The notes under the pieces: model-generated
The model's database searches: none
What the model was told of the DNA's origin: nothing
Seen by the model: only the letters and a program-made list of their open reading frames with translations
Part shown: positions 1 to 8,588 of the stretch, piece by piece
Position numbering within the stretch: position 1 is the first letter of the stretch
How the letters are laid out: the number at the start of each line of letters is the position of its first letter
From: JAJCZZ01 sp964569085
Lineage (GTDB): Bacteria; Gemmatimonadota; Gemmatimonadetes; Longimicrobiales; Gaopeijiaceae
Assembly (NCBI GenBank): GCA_964569085.1
Contig: CAZMTA010000007.1
Coordinates: forward strand, 75,390-139,389
Direction of reading: 5' to 3'
DNA: 64,000 nt
Made by a program: the position numbers and the translations under genes

Positions 1-151
1 CCAGGATCAGGTGCTCCACCACCTCCAGGACCGACCAGGCGTCGGGCCGGGGGCGGCGGGTCCGGAGCTCGGGGTCCAGGGCGGCCACCCGCTCCAGGAG
101 CGCCCGGCGCGTCCGGTCCACCCGCTCCAGCCGCCTGAGCTCGGGCCTCAC
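1..151 (-). CDS. DinB-like protein, N-terminal fragment (cut by window edge)
   Basis: Only the first 50 or so codons are in the window. The GTG start overlaps the TGA of the upstream ABC ATPase gene (GTGA), so translation is probably coupled to the transporter operon. The readable N-terminus is an amphipathic helix ending in a 'DAWSVLEVVEHL' segment. That resembles the first helix of the DinB/YfiT four-helix bundle family, where the final His is a metal ligand. DinB-family proteins are metal-dependent thiol transferases or uncharacterised enzymes. The family call rests on this one segment; the rest lies outside the window. Confidence 0.55.
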   Translation of the reverse strand, partial: MRPELRRLERVDRTRRALLERVAALDPELRTRRPRPDAWSVLEVVEHLIL

Positions 152-963
152 CGGGCGTCGCTCCCGGATCGGGGCCGACCGCCGTCGGAGCGGAGCGGCG
201 TGACCCGCGGCGCGCCGGTGGCCGGGTCGGGCTGCACCGCGATGGGCCAGCGGTAGACCTCCTCCAGAACCGCGCTGGTGAGGACCTCCTCCGGCGTGCC
301 CTGGGCCGCCACCTTCCCCCGGGAGAGGAGGAGGATCCGGTCCGCGAAGCGGGCGGCCAGGTCGAGGCCGTGGGTCACCACGACCACCGTCATCCCCTCG
401 TCGGCCCAGGCGCGCAGGAGCTCGAGGATGGCCATCTCGTGGCGGATGTCGAGGCTGGACGTGGGCTCGTCCAGGACCAGGGCACGGGGCTCCTGGGCCA
501 GGGCCCGGGCGATGCGCACCCGCTGGAGCTCCCCGCCGGAGAGGGTCGTCACGTCCCGGTGGGCCAGCTCGGTCACGTCGCACTGCTCCAGGGCCCGGGC
601 CACCGCGGCCCGGTCCTCGTCCCGCTCGCCCCCCAGCGCGCCCAGGTGGGGGTAGCGGCCCATGGCCACCAGCTCGCGCACCGTCAGCGGGAACGCCACG
701 GACTCGGACTGGGCCACGACGCCGACCTGTCGGGCCAGCTCCCGGCGGGTCCAGCTCGCCAGGGGGCGGCCGTCCATCTCGACCTCGCCGGAGGCCAGGG
801 GCACCACGCCCAGCAGCGCCTTCATGAGGGTGGACTTGCCGGAGCCGTTGGGGCCCAGGACGGCGTAGAGGCGCCCGTCGGGCACGTCCATGCTCACCCC
901 GTCCAGGGGAAGGCGCTCGGCCCCGGGATAGCGCACCGCCACCTCCCGCGCCGCGATCCTCAC
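148..963 (-). CDS. ABC transporter ATP-binding protein, FecE/BtuD type
   Basis: A 271-residue ATPase that would power import of cobalamin or an iron chelate with the FecCD-type permease encoded just upstream. Walker A (GPNGSGKST) lies near residues 37-45, followed by a Q-loop (VVAQSE), the signature LSGGELQRVRIARA, Walker B (ALVLDEPTSSLD) and the switch His in VVTHGLDLA. The GTG start was chosen because it overlaps the TGA of the permease gene (GTGA) and lies directly before the conserved beta strand; the frame runs further upstream without family similarity. The length is normal for the family. The transported ligand cannot be read from this subunit. Confidence 0.93.
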   Translation of the reverse strand: MRIAAREVAVRYPGAERLPLDGVSMDVPDGRLYAVLGPNGSGKSTLMKALLGVVPLASGEVEMDGRPLASWTRRELARQVGVVAQSESVAFPLTVRELVAMGRYPHLGALGGERDEDRAAVARALEQCDVTELAHRDVTTLSGGELQRVRIARALAQEPRALVLDEPTSSLDIRHEMAILELLRAWADEGMTVVVVTHGLDLAARFADRILLLSRGKVAAQGTPEEVLTSAVLEEVYRWPIAVQPDPATGAPRVTPLRSDGGRPRSGSDAR

Positions 964-1949
964 GGGGTCATGCTCCGCCTCAGGAGGACCAGGAAGAAGG
1001 GGACGCCCACGAAGGCTGTGATGACGCCGATGGGGACCTCGGTGGGGGCCAGCGCGAGACGGGCCAGGAGGTCCGCCAGCGTCAGGAACGCCGCTCCGGC
1101 GAGGAAGGACAGGGGGAGCAGGATCCGGTGGTCCGAGCCCACCAGGAGCCGCACCGCGTGGGGCACCACCAGCCCCACGAAGCCGATCACCCCGGCCACG
1201 GCCACCCCGGCGGCGGTGAGGAGCGCCGCGATCCCCAGGGCCAGGCGCTTCACCCGCTCCACGTCGGTGCCCAGGTAGCGCGCGGTCTCCTCGCCGATGG
1301 CCATGGCGTTCAGCGGGCGGGCGAGGGCCAGGAGGACGCCTGCCGCGGGGAGCCCGTAGGCGGCGGCCAGGACCACGTCCCGCCACGCCGCTCCGGCCAG
1401 GCTGCCCATGATCCAGAGGACCGCGCTCTGGACGGTGCGCGCCTCGGAGACGGAGAGGATGAAGGCGATGCACGCGCTGAAGAACGCCCCCACGACCACG
1501 CCGGCCAGGAGGAGGACCCGCACGTCCATGGCCCGGCCCGACGCCATCGCCACGCGGAAGACCAGGACGATGGCCAGGATGGCCCCGGCGAAGGCGGCCA
1601 GGGGGAGGACCCACGACCCCGAGCCCGCGAGCCCCAGGGAGAGGACCAGCACCGCGCCCACCGAGGCGCCGCCGGAGATGCCCAGGATGTAGGGCTCGGC
1701 CAGGGGATTGCGGAGGATGGCCTGGAAGGTGGCGCCGGCCAGGGCCAGGCTCCCGCCCACCAGGACGCCCAGGAGGGCCCGGGGAAGCCGGAGGTCCACG
1801 ACGATGGTGCGGTGGACGTCGGTGCCGTGGCCCAGGAGCGCCCCCACGGCCTCGGCGGTGGTCAGGGAGACGGAGCCGAAGCGCACGCCCAGCACCACGG
1901 CCAGCGCCAGGAGCGCCACCAGGAGCCCGGTCAGGAGGGAGCGGCTCAC
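960..1949 (-). CDS. FecCD/BtuC-family ABC transporter permease
   Basis: A 329-residue polytopic permease of the iron-siderophore/cobalamin class, which forms a homodimeric channel with the ATPase encoded next. The family hallmarks are present: a first hydrophobic helix at the N-terminus, the 'RNPLAEPYILGISGGAS' region after helix 2, and 'GFVGLVVPHAVRLLVG' near the C-terminus, which docks the ATPase. The GTG start overlaps the stop of the binding-protein gene (GTGA) and gives a start immediately before the first membrane helix. The stop overlaps the ATPase start in the same way, so the three transporter genes form one tightly coupled unit. Confidence 0.93.
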   Translation of the reverse strand: MSRSLLTGLLVALLALAVVLGVRFGSVSLTTAEAVGALLGHGTDVHRTIVVDLRLPRALLGVLVGGSLALAGATFQAILRNPLAEPYILGISGGASVGAVLVLSLGLAGSGSWVLPLAAFAGAILAIVLVFRVAMASGRAMDVRVLLLAGVVVGAFFSACIAFILSVSEARTVQSAVLWIMGSLAGAAWRDVVLAAAYGLPAAGVLLALARPLNAMAIGEETARYLGTDVERVKRLALGIAALLTAAGVAVAGVIGFVGLVVPHAVRLLVGSDHRILLPLSFLAGAAFLTLADLLARLALAPTEVPIGVITAFVGVPFFLVLLRRSMTP

Positions 1950-2842
1950 GGCGAGGGCGGGCGGTGGATGAGGCGCGCGACCTCCTCGGCGGCGCGGGCC
2001 ACGCCGGGACCGGGCAGCTCCAGGACGTCGCTGACGTGGACCACCGGGACCCGGCCCCGGAGCCGGTCCGGGACCCCCGACGTGCCGTGGGTGAGGATCA
2101 CGTCGATCTCGCGGGCCACCAGCTCCTCGGGGCTGACCGAAGCGTAGAGTGCGCCCAGGTCCGAGAAGACGTTCACGCCGCCGGCCACCTCGATGAGCTC
2201 GTCGATGTAGGTGCCGGGGCCCGCCACCCAGGGCGGGGTCCCGCCGAGGATGTAGGCAACCCGGGGAGCGGGCGCGCCGGCGTGGGCGCTCCGCACCGCG
2301 TCGATGCGGGCCCGGAGGTCGGACGCCAGCTCCTCTGCGGCGGGGCCCCGGCCGACCAGCGCGCCCACGATCCGCACCGAGGCCAGGATGTCGTCGATCC
2401 CGTCGGGGCGGATGGCCGCGTGGGGCACGCCCAGCTCGTCGAGGCGGGCCGGGGTGGTGGGGTCCTGCTCCCCCGCGAAGCGGAGGACCAGGTCGGGCTC
2501 CAGCGCCACCAGCGCCTCGAGGCTCGGCTCCAGGCCCCCTCCCACCGAGGGGACGTCCGCGGCCCAGGTCAGCGTGTCGAAGTCGGTCCGGCCCACCAGC
2601 ACGTCCCGCGCGCCGAGGGCGTCGAGGGTCAGGGTGGCGGAGGGGACCAGGGAGACGACCCGCCGGGCCGGGGAGGAGAGGTGGACGGTCCGCCCGGCGG
2701 CGTCGGTGACGGTGACCGGGGGCCCCGCGGGAGCCTCGTCCGGTCGGCCGGACGGAGTCCCGTCCCGGGCGCCCGGGTCCCCGCACCCCGCGAGGACCGC
2801 GAGCACGACGAGGGCGACGGGCCGCGCCCGGCGCCGTGGCAT
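1946..2842 (-). CDS. Substrate-binding lipoprotein, BtuF/periplasmic-binding type (PF01497)
   Basis: A 298-residue lipoprotein with a short Arg-rich n-region, a hydrophobic stretch and an LAGC lipobox at about residue 18, so it would be exported and lipid-anchored. The mature part follows the helical-backbone metal receptor fold: 'RRVVSLVPSATLTLDALGA' near the start, then 'EPDLVL' and a C-terminal lobe with 'GGVNVFSDLG'. This architecture binds vitamin B12 or ferric chelates. The ATG overlaps the TGA of the upstream lipoprotein gene, and the stop overlaps the permease start. Cobalamin is the favoured ligand because the protein resembles BtuF more than siderophore receptors, but no riboswitch is visible to support it. 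Confidence 0.9.
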   Translation of the reverse strand: MPRRRARPVALVVLAVLAGCGDPGARDGTPSGRPDEAPAGPPVTVTDAAGRTVHLSSPARRVVSLVPSATLTLDALGARDVLVGRTDFDTLTWAADVPSVGGGLEPSLEALVALEPDLVLRFAGEQDPTTPARLDELGVPHAAIRPDGIDDILASVRIVGALVGRGPAAEELASDLRARIDAVRSAHAGAPAPRVAYILGGTPPWVAGPGTYIDELIEVAGGVNVFSDLGALYASVSPEELVAREIDVILTHGTSGVPDRLRGRVPVVHVSDVLELPGPGVARAAEEVARLIHRPPSP

Positions 2843-3870
2843 CAGCCCCCGGCGGAGGCGGTGTCGGCGGCGGCGACCTCGGCTCCGCAGGGATCCTGGT
2901 ACGTCCGCCGCCACTCTCCGCCGCCGCGGGTCAGCCCCGCGAACCACCGGCTGTCGTCGCCCAGGACCTCCAGGAGGATCTCGCTGCTCCCGTTCCCGTC
3001 CACGTCCAGGTGGTCCACGAAGCGGGGCGCGCCCTTCCCGTCGTCGTCGGCGGGGCGGTACCAGGTGAAGTCCCGGGCCCAGGAGCCGTCGCCGCGCTCG
3101 GAGCCCAGCATGAACATGGACCAGGCGCCCTCGGGAGCCTCCTCCACGGCGAGCTGGTCCCGGAAGAGGAAGGTGGTGGCGATGGTGGGCGCGTCGGCCT
3201 CGGGCAGGCGGAAGGTCTGGATGTCCCGCCGCGCCTCCAGGACCGAGGTGGGCCACTGGGCGCCGACGGCGGGAATGGCCGCGGACGCGAGGTCCAGGGA
3301 GGCCACCCGCTGCTCGTAGGTGTGCTCCAGCTCCTGGAAGGCGCCGTACTCCCGGTCCCGGGCCCCGGAGGCGGAGATGGCCAGGAAGTGGCTCGCCTCC
3401 ACGGCGCCGGGCACCAGCTCGAGGCGGCCCGTCACGGTGGTGCGGGGGACGCAGTACCGGTCGTCGACGCCGGTGGAGTCGGCGGCCAGACGGCCCACCC
3501 GGGCGCCCTCGGAGAAGAGCACGAACTCGCTCCCCGGGCCCAGGAGCTCGGAGGTCAGGCGCTCCCGGAAGCCCGGCTCCTCGTCCTCGGACGGGAAGGG
3601 GAGGATCTGGGAGCCCCGGATCTCGCCCACGGCGACCAGGGTAGCCATGGGTCCGTCACGGAGGCCGGTCAGGAGGATCGGCCCCTCGGGAAGGGACGGG
3701 AGGCCGTCGGCCTCGTCGGCTCCCAGGGCCTGCTCCTCGCCGGATTCCCCGGTCAGGTCGGCCTGGGACGGAGGGGCCTGCATCTGCACCTCCACGCCTC
3801 CCCAGGCCACGTTGTCGCAGCCGGAGAGCACGGTTACAATCACCGCCAACGCGAGCCAGCGCCGTCGCAT
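2842..3870 (-). CDS. Hypothetical lipoprotein upstream of the B12/iron-type importer
   Basis: I do not recognise the family. The 342-residue product begins with a clear lipoprotein signal (MRRRWLALAVIVTVLSGC, LSGC lipobox). The mature protein is acidic and Ser/Gly-rich, with no membrane segment. It contains a 'DVDGNGSSEILLEV' stretch, like the calcium-loop or VCBS-type repeats of surface proteins. It heads the operon and overlaps the binding-protein gene by ATGA, so it may be an accessory surface protein of the uptake system. That role is inferred from position only. The start is fixed by the signal peptide. Confidence 0.8.
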   Translation of the reverse strand: MRRRWLALAVIVTVLSGCDNVAWGGVEVQMQAPPSQADLTGESGEEQALGADEADGLPSLPEGPILLTGLRDGPMATLVAVGEIRGSQILPFPSEDEEPGFRERLTSELLGPGSEFVLFSEGARVGRLAADSTGVDDRYCVPRTTVTGRLELVPGAVEASHFLAISASGARDREYGAFQELEHTYEQRVASLDLASAAIPAVGAQWPTSVLEARRDIQTFRLPEADAPTIATTFLFRDQLAVEEAPEGAWSMFMLGSERGDGSWARDFTWYRPADDDGKGAPRFVDHLDVDGNGSSEILLEVLGDDSRWFAGLTRGGGEWRRTYQDPCGAEVAAADTASAGG

Positions 3871-4047
3871 GCGTTCGTCCACCGGGAGTGAAGAGAACGG
3901 AGTCGTCCCGTTCCCCGAGCTTCGAAAGCTATCGAGGACCCCCGGGGGGGCAACACCGGTCCACCCGTGCGACGACCCGTCATCCCGCGCCACGCGGGGG
4001 CCCGCGGGGGCCGATCGGACGGCGCATCCTCGAGGGGAAGGTCGGTG

Positions 4048-4521
4048 ATGGACGCGCAGCGCTTCCGGGAGGTCGTGGGGTCGTACCCCACCGGTGTCAC
4101 CATCGTGACGGCCCGTGATTCCGCGGGCGATCCCTTCGGCCTGACGGTGAACTCCTTCACCTCGGTCTCCCTGGATCCACCCCTGGTCCTGGTGTGCATC
4201 GACCGCCTCGCGTCGTCCCACCAGGCCCTCCTCGACGCCGGGACCTTCGTGGTGAACGTCCTCGCCGACGACCAGAGCGCTCTGGCGGCGCGCTTCGCCA
4301 CCGACCCCTCGGAGGAGCGCTTCCTGGACCTGGCCTGGGACGAGGGGCCGCTGGGCGACCCGGTCCTCCCGGGGGGCGTGGCCTGGCTCGCCTGCCGCCT
4401 CGACGACGCCCATCCGGCCGGCGACCACACGATCCTGGTGGGCGAGGTCGTCGAGATGGCGGGCTCGGAGCGGGAGGCGCTGGTCTTCCACCGGGGGAGC
4501 TACGCCATGGTGGCCCCTTGA
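4048..4521 (+). CDS. Flavin reductase-like protein (FMN-binding split barrel)
   Basis: A 157-residue protein of the flavin reductase/HpaC family, which reduces FMN or FAD with NAD(P)H to feed two-component monooxygenases. The diagnostic N-terminal half is intact: 'SYPTGVTIVTA', then 'GLTVNSFTSVSLDPPLVLV' and a C-terminal 'HTILVGEVVEM' strand with the family's His. The ATG at 4048 was preferred over upstream in-frame starts because a purine-rich GAGGGGAAG lies just before it and the protein then starts at the conserved fold. No partner monooxygenase is adjacent. The stop overlaps the TTG start of the next gene, suggesting coupling. Confidence 0.9.
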   Translation: MDAQRFREVVGSYPTGVTIVTARDSAGDPFGLTVNSFTSVSLDPPLVLVCIDRLASSHQALLDAGTFVVNVLADDQSALAARFATDPSEERFLDLAWDEGPLGDPVLPGGVAWLACRLDDAHPAGDHTILVGEVVEMAGSEREALVFHRGSYAMVAP

Positions 4522-5885
4522 GCGACGGGGCCCGGGCCCACCCCCTGCGGTGGCTCCCGCCCCTCCTGGTGGGGGCCGCCGCGGCCACCGCCGCCGAGGT
4601 GGCCATGGCCCTCCTCCTCTACGACGGTCCGGGTCTCGTCCGCTCTCTCACCACGGTCCTGGTGGTGCTCGCCTCCGCCCTGGCCATGGGGCTCTGGACG
4701 GGCCCCGCCTCCGGCGGCGCCGTGGAGGCGCTCCGCAGGCGATGGCTCCTCTGCATGGTCGCCTTCCTGGTCGCCACGCTGTACAGCGCGTCCTGGAGCG
4801 TGGTGGGCCGCCTCGGCGGGGGCGCGCTGGGCCAGGGGGTGGGGCTCGCCGCCCTGGGCGCCCTCCCCCTGTACGCCGCCGGGAGCGTCCTGGCCGGGAT
4901 CGGGGCGGTGGACCGGGAGAGCCCGATGATCCCCCGCACCCTGGGAGGCCCGGTGGCCCTGGGCGCCGCACTGGGCTTCCTGGCCACCGGCCTGGCGCTG
5001 CCCCGGAGCGTCACGCCGGCCTCCCTCCTCCTCACCTGCCTCGTGCTGCTGTCGGCGGGCGGCCTGGTCTACGGCGCCGTCCTGGACCGGACGCTGCGGG
5101 TGGTGGTCCGGGCCCGTCGGAGCTCCCGCCTGGGGGAGGTGCGGGTGGAGGATCGACACCACGCCGGAGCCGGGGTCGAGCTCCGCCTCCTCCTGGAGGA
5201 CGGGTGGATCCGGGCGTGGCGGGTCCTCGACGGGGACGAGCCCCCCTCCTGGGAGTCGACGGTCTGGGACGCGGTGGGCCCCGCGCCCCGGGTCCTCGTC
5301 GTGGGCGGAGGCGCCTCCACCCTCCCCCGCCGGGTGGCGCGGGTGGATCCCGGGGTGGAGGTCGAGGTGCTGGAGCGGAACCCGAGGGTCGTGGAGCTGG
5401 GCGCCGAGTTCTTCGACACCGGGCTCGCGCCGGATCCGGAGCGGGACGGGGCCGCGGCGGGCGAGGAGGCCCTCCCTGACCTCGGCGAGCGGGTGCGCGT
5501 CCGGGTGGGGAACCCCGAGGACCTCCTGACCGGGGCCGAGGGCGTCTACGACCTGGTGCTGGTGGACCTGAGGGCGCTCCGGGCCCTGGGGGGGCTGGAG
5601 GGGCTCACCCGGGCCGGGCGCGAGGCGCTGGCCGCCCGGGTGGCGCCCGAGGGCGTACTGGCGCTGGGGCCGGTGACCCACCCCGACGCCGGAGCCCGGA
5701 CCCCCGACGGGTGGCACGTCCGACGGCTGGGCGCCGAGCCCTCGGGGGTGGCGGAGGTCCTCCTGGACGGGGACGTGCCCACCGAAGGGATCCTCCTGGC
5801 CTCCCGGGCGTCGTTCGACCCCCCCGCCGAGCCGGTGTCCGACCCCGAGCCGGAGGGCGCGTCCCTCGCCGGAGACGGGGCGTGA
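4518..5885 (+). CDS. Membrane protein fused to a spermidine-synthase-like domain
   Basis: A 455-residue protein. Roughly the first 200 residues are hydrophobic with about six membrane helices. The C-terminal part looks like a class I methyltransferase Rossmann fold, with 'RVLVVGGGASTL' as the nucleotide loop, 'VEVLERNPRVVELG' ending in an acidic residue, and 'YDLVLVDL' as the next strand. The pattern recalls fused membrane/SpeE-like proteins, but the aminopropyltransferase GGGDG motif reads GGGAS, so spermidine synthesis is doubtful. The TTG start overlaps the flavin reductase stop (TTGA), and the stop overlaps the following nuclease-like gene (GTGA). Function unknown. Confidence 0.75.
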   Translation: MSDGARAHPLRWLPPLLVGAAAATAAEVAMALLLYDGPGLVRSLTTVLVVLASALAMGLWTGPASGGAVEALRRRWLLCMVAFLVATLYSASWSVVGRLGGGALGQGVGLAALGALPLYAAGSVLAGIGAVDRESPMIPRTLGGPVALGAALGFLATGLALPRSVTPASLLLTCLVLLSAGGLVYGAVLDRTLRVVVRARRSSRLGEVRVEDRHHAGAGVELRLLLEDGWIRAWRVLDGDEPPSWESTVWDAVGPAPRVLVVGGGASTLPRRVARVDPGVEVEVLERNPRVVELGAEFFDTGLAPDPERDGAAAGEEALPDLGERVRVRVGNPEDLLTGAEGVYDLVLVDLRALRALGGLEGLTRAGREALAARVAPEGVLALGPVTHPDAGARTPDGWHVRRLGAEPSGVAEVLLDGDVPTEGILLASRASFDPPAEPVSDPEPEGASLAGDGA

Positions 5886-8410
5886 TCGTCGCCCACCTCT
5901 CGGACCTCCACCTGGGGTTCCGCGCCTACGGACGGGTGGAGCGAGGGGTGGACGTCCGGGAGCGGGACGTGGCCGCCGCCTTCGACCGGGCCGTGCAGGA
6001 GGTGGTGGCCATGGCGCCCGCCGTCGTGGTCGTGTCCGGCGACGTCTTCCACCGCCCCGACCCGCCGGCGGGGGCGGTGGTGGCGCTGGCCCGGGGGCTG
6101 GAGGTCTTCCGCGCCTCGCTCCCCGACACGCCGGTGCTCATGGTGGCGGGCCCCCGCGATACCCCGCGCCGTCCCGGCGACCCCGGGGCCCTGGCGGTCC
6201 TGGACACCTTCCCCAACGTCGAGGCCGCCACGGGGCTCCCCCGGTCGCTCCTCTTCGAGGGTCTCGACCTCCACGCCAGCCTGGTCCCGTACCGGGCCAC
6301 GGTGCGGGACCCGGCCCCTCTCCCGGAGCCCGACCCCCGTGTGCGGTGGAACCTCCTGGTCCTCCACGCCCGGGTGGGCGGGCCCGGCGAGGCCGGCGTC
6401 TGGGTGGACCCGGCGGACTGGGACTACGTGGCGCTGGGCGGCGAGCACCGGCACCGGCGTCTGGCGCCCCGGGTGCAGTACGCCGGCTCCCTGGAGCGGG
6501 TCTCCCTGGACCCCTGGGACGAGGCGGCGGACGAGAAGGGCTTCGTGACGGTGGACCTGGCCTCCGGCGAGTCCCGCTTCCACGCCGTGCCGGGCCGCGC
6601 CGTGGCCGCGCTGGCCCCGATCCGCCTCTCCTCCGGCGATCCCGAGCGGCTCCGCCGACGGGTGGACGAGGTCACCCGGGAGGTCCCGGGAGGCATCGAC
6701 GGGAAGATCGTCCGGCTCCTCCTGGAGGGGGTGGAGCCCGAGGAGCTCCTGGCCCTCCAGGGCGAGCCGCTGGCGGAGCTCCGGCGCCGGGCGCTCCACC
6801 TGGCGGTGGAGGCGGGACGGGAGCTGCGGGTGCCCACCGAGGCGTGGATCCCGGCCGACGCCTCCGCCCGGCTCCGGGAGGCGCTCACCGCCGAGACCGC
6901 CCGGGACGGTCGCCAGGACGCCGAGGTGGACGACCTGATCCGCGCGCTGGTGCCCGAGGAGGCGGACCTGCCTCCCCGGGGCGCCCCCCTGGGGGAGCTG
7001 GAGGCCGTGGACGGCGAGGTGCCGGGCCTCGGGCGGGTGAGCACCTCCATCCCACCGGGCCTCACGGCGGTCATCGGGGGGGCGGGGCGGGGACGCCGGG
7101 CGGTGGCCACGCTCTTCCTGGACCGGGATCCCGGGGACGACCCCTCGGTCCCGGAGCCCCTCGAGGCGCTCCGGGTGGGCCTGCGGGGGGAGACGCTGGC
7201 CGGGGCGCTCCGCCAGGCCGTGGCCGCCGTGGCGTGGGTGCGGGGGCTCTCGGTGGTGGAGGAGGCGCTGGAGCGGGCCCGGGCGCTGGGCGCGGAGGAC
7301 GAGGTGGACGGGGCCGACCCGCCGCCGCCGGACGGGGCGGCTTCCGGGCGCCCGGAGGGGGCGGCGGACCCGGAGCAGGTGGAGCGGGAGCTGGAGCGCG
7401 CCGCGTCCGAGCTCCAGGAGCTCCGCGCCGACGCGGTGGAGGTGGACGGCGACCTCCAGGTGGCCACCATGGACTGGCACCGGGAGCGCCAGGACGCCGA
7501 GACCACCCTCCACGCCTACCGGGACCGGGCCCGGGAGCTGAAGGCCCGGATCCGCACCATGGAGTCGGCGGGCCCCGAGGCTCCGTGCCCCACCTGCGGC
7601 CGGGTCCTGGAGAGCCACTACGACGAGGTCCTCCAGGAGCTCCGGGACGAGTGGGAGGCGGTGGTGCAGGACGGGAGCTGGTGGCGGCGGCGGTGGGAGC
7701 AGCTCGAGCTCAAGCCGGACCACCTCCGGGAGCTGGAGCAGCGCTCGCTGCGGGTCCACGCCGCGCTGGAGGCGAGCTCGGAGCGGCTGGAGCTCCTCCG
7801 GGCGCGACGGATCCAGCTCGGCGGCCGGCCGCGGCGGCCTCCGCCCCCGGCCGGCGCGGGGGCGCTGGGCTCGGTGGCCGAGGCGCTGGGGCGGGTCCGC
7901 CAGGCGCGGCTTCGGCGCGCCCGGCGGGTGGTCCTCTCCCGGGCCTCCCGCTATCTGGGGCGCATCTCCGGGGGGCGGATCCTGGCGGTGACGTGGCGGG
8001 ACGGATCGGCCCAGCTCCAGGGGGACGCGGGGCCGCTCTCGCCTCTCTCGGAGGAGGACCTGGCCGCCGGCCGGCTGGCGCTCCGGCTGGCGGCGGTCTC
8101 GCTGGTGGCCGCCGGCGGGTCGGTGCTCGGGTCCCTCGTGGTGGAGGAGCCCTTCGACCGCCTGGAGGAGGAGGCGCAGGTCCGCGCCCTCCGCCTCATG
8201 CGGAAGCTCCTGTCGGAGGTGCCCCGGGTGGTCCTGGTGAGCCGGGGGGACGCGGTGGACGCCAACCCGGAGCTGTTCGACGCCATCCTGGAGGTCCGGG
8301 ACGACGCCGGGAGCGGCTCGGCGGCGCTGCGGCCGGCGCCGGCGGGCTCGGGGCGCCTCCTGCTTCCCCGTGAGGAGCGGCCTCCCAGGCGCCCGGCGCG
8401 CCGCCGTTGA
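5882..8410 (+). CDS. Single-chain Mre11-Rad50 (SbcD-SbcC)-like protein with degenerate active sites
   Basis: An 842-residue chain. Residues 1 to about 330 follow the Mre11/SbcD phosphoesterase: D8 and H10 in HLSDLHLG, D54 in SGDVFHR, H162, H189 and H191 in GGEHRHR, then VQYAGSLERV. The GNHD motif reads GPRD at residues 90-93, losing the Asn and catalytic His. The second half is a shortened Rad50/SbcC: a Walker A remnant GGAGRGRRA near residue 400 with Arg for Lys, coiled-coil segments flanking a CPTC zinc hook (C569, C572), and a Walker B-like LVVEEPF with Glu for Asp. It probably bridges or binds DNA rather than cutting it efficiently. The GTG start overlaps the upstream stop. Confidence 0.8.
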   Translation: MIVAHLSDLHLGFRAYGRVERGVDVRERDVAAAFDRAVQEVVAMAPAVVVVSGDVFHRPDPPAGAVVALARGLEVFRASLPDTPVLMVAGPRDTPRRPGDPGALAVLDTFPNVEAATGLPRSLLFEGLDLHASLVPYRATVRDPAPLPEPDPRVRWNLLVLHARVGGPGEAGVWVDPADWDYVALGGEHRHRRLAPRVQYAGSLERVSLDPWDEAADEKGFVTVDLASGESRFHAVPGRAVAALAPIRLSSGDPERLRRRVDEVTREVPGGIDGKIVRLLLEGVEPEELLALQGEPLAELRRRALHLAVEAGRELRVPTEAWIPADASARLREALTAETARDGRQDAEVDDLIRALVPEEADLPPRGAPLGELEAVDGEVPGLGRVSTSIPPGLTAVIGGAGRGRRAVATLFLDRDPGDDPSVPEPLEALRVGLRGETLAGALRQAVAAVAWVRGLSVVEEALERARALGAEDEVDGADPPPPDGAASGRPEGAADPEQVERELERAASELQELRADAVEVDGDLQVATMDWHRERQDAETTLHAYRDRARELKARIRTMESAGPEAPCPTCGRVLESHYDEVLQELRDEWEAVVQDGSWWRRRWEQLELKPDHLRELEQRSLRVHAALEASSERLELLRARRIQLGGRPRRPPPPAGAGALGSVAEALGRVRQARLRRARRVVLSRASRYLGRISGGRILAVTWRDGSAQLQGDAGPLSPLSEEDLAAGRLALRLAAVSLVAAGGSVLGSLVVEEPFDRLEEEAQVRALRLMRKLLSEVPRVVLVSRGDAVDANPELFDAILEVRDDAGSGSAALRPAPAGSGRLLLPREERPPRRPARRR

Positions 8411-8412
8411 GC

Positions 8413-8430
8413 CCGGGAGGCCCCTCCCGG
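8413..8430 (+). terminator. GC hairpin directly after the Mre11-Rad50-like gene
   Basis: CCGGGAGG and CCTCCCGG form a perfect inverted repeat beginning two bases after the stop codon. No T-run follows, so intrinsic termination is uncertain. It may instead stabilise the mRNA end. Confidence 0.3.
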
Positions 8431-8588
8431 AACGGACGCGAGCCTCGCCCTGTACCATCCCCAGGTGCAACTTCGGAGGGGCCGTCTCCGTCCTAATGGT
8501 CGGGAGGGGGCCGATTCCGCGCAGGCTCCCGGCGGGCCGGGCCTCTCGGGTCCCGGCGAGTCAGGTGGACGAGTCAGGTGTGTGGGAC

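Noticed and set aside
5882..8410. Gene fusion produced by an assembly error
   Set aside because: There is no N-run or composition break within the gene, the frame is continuous, and both halves match parts of the same complex; a natural fusion is the simpler reading.
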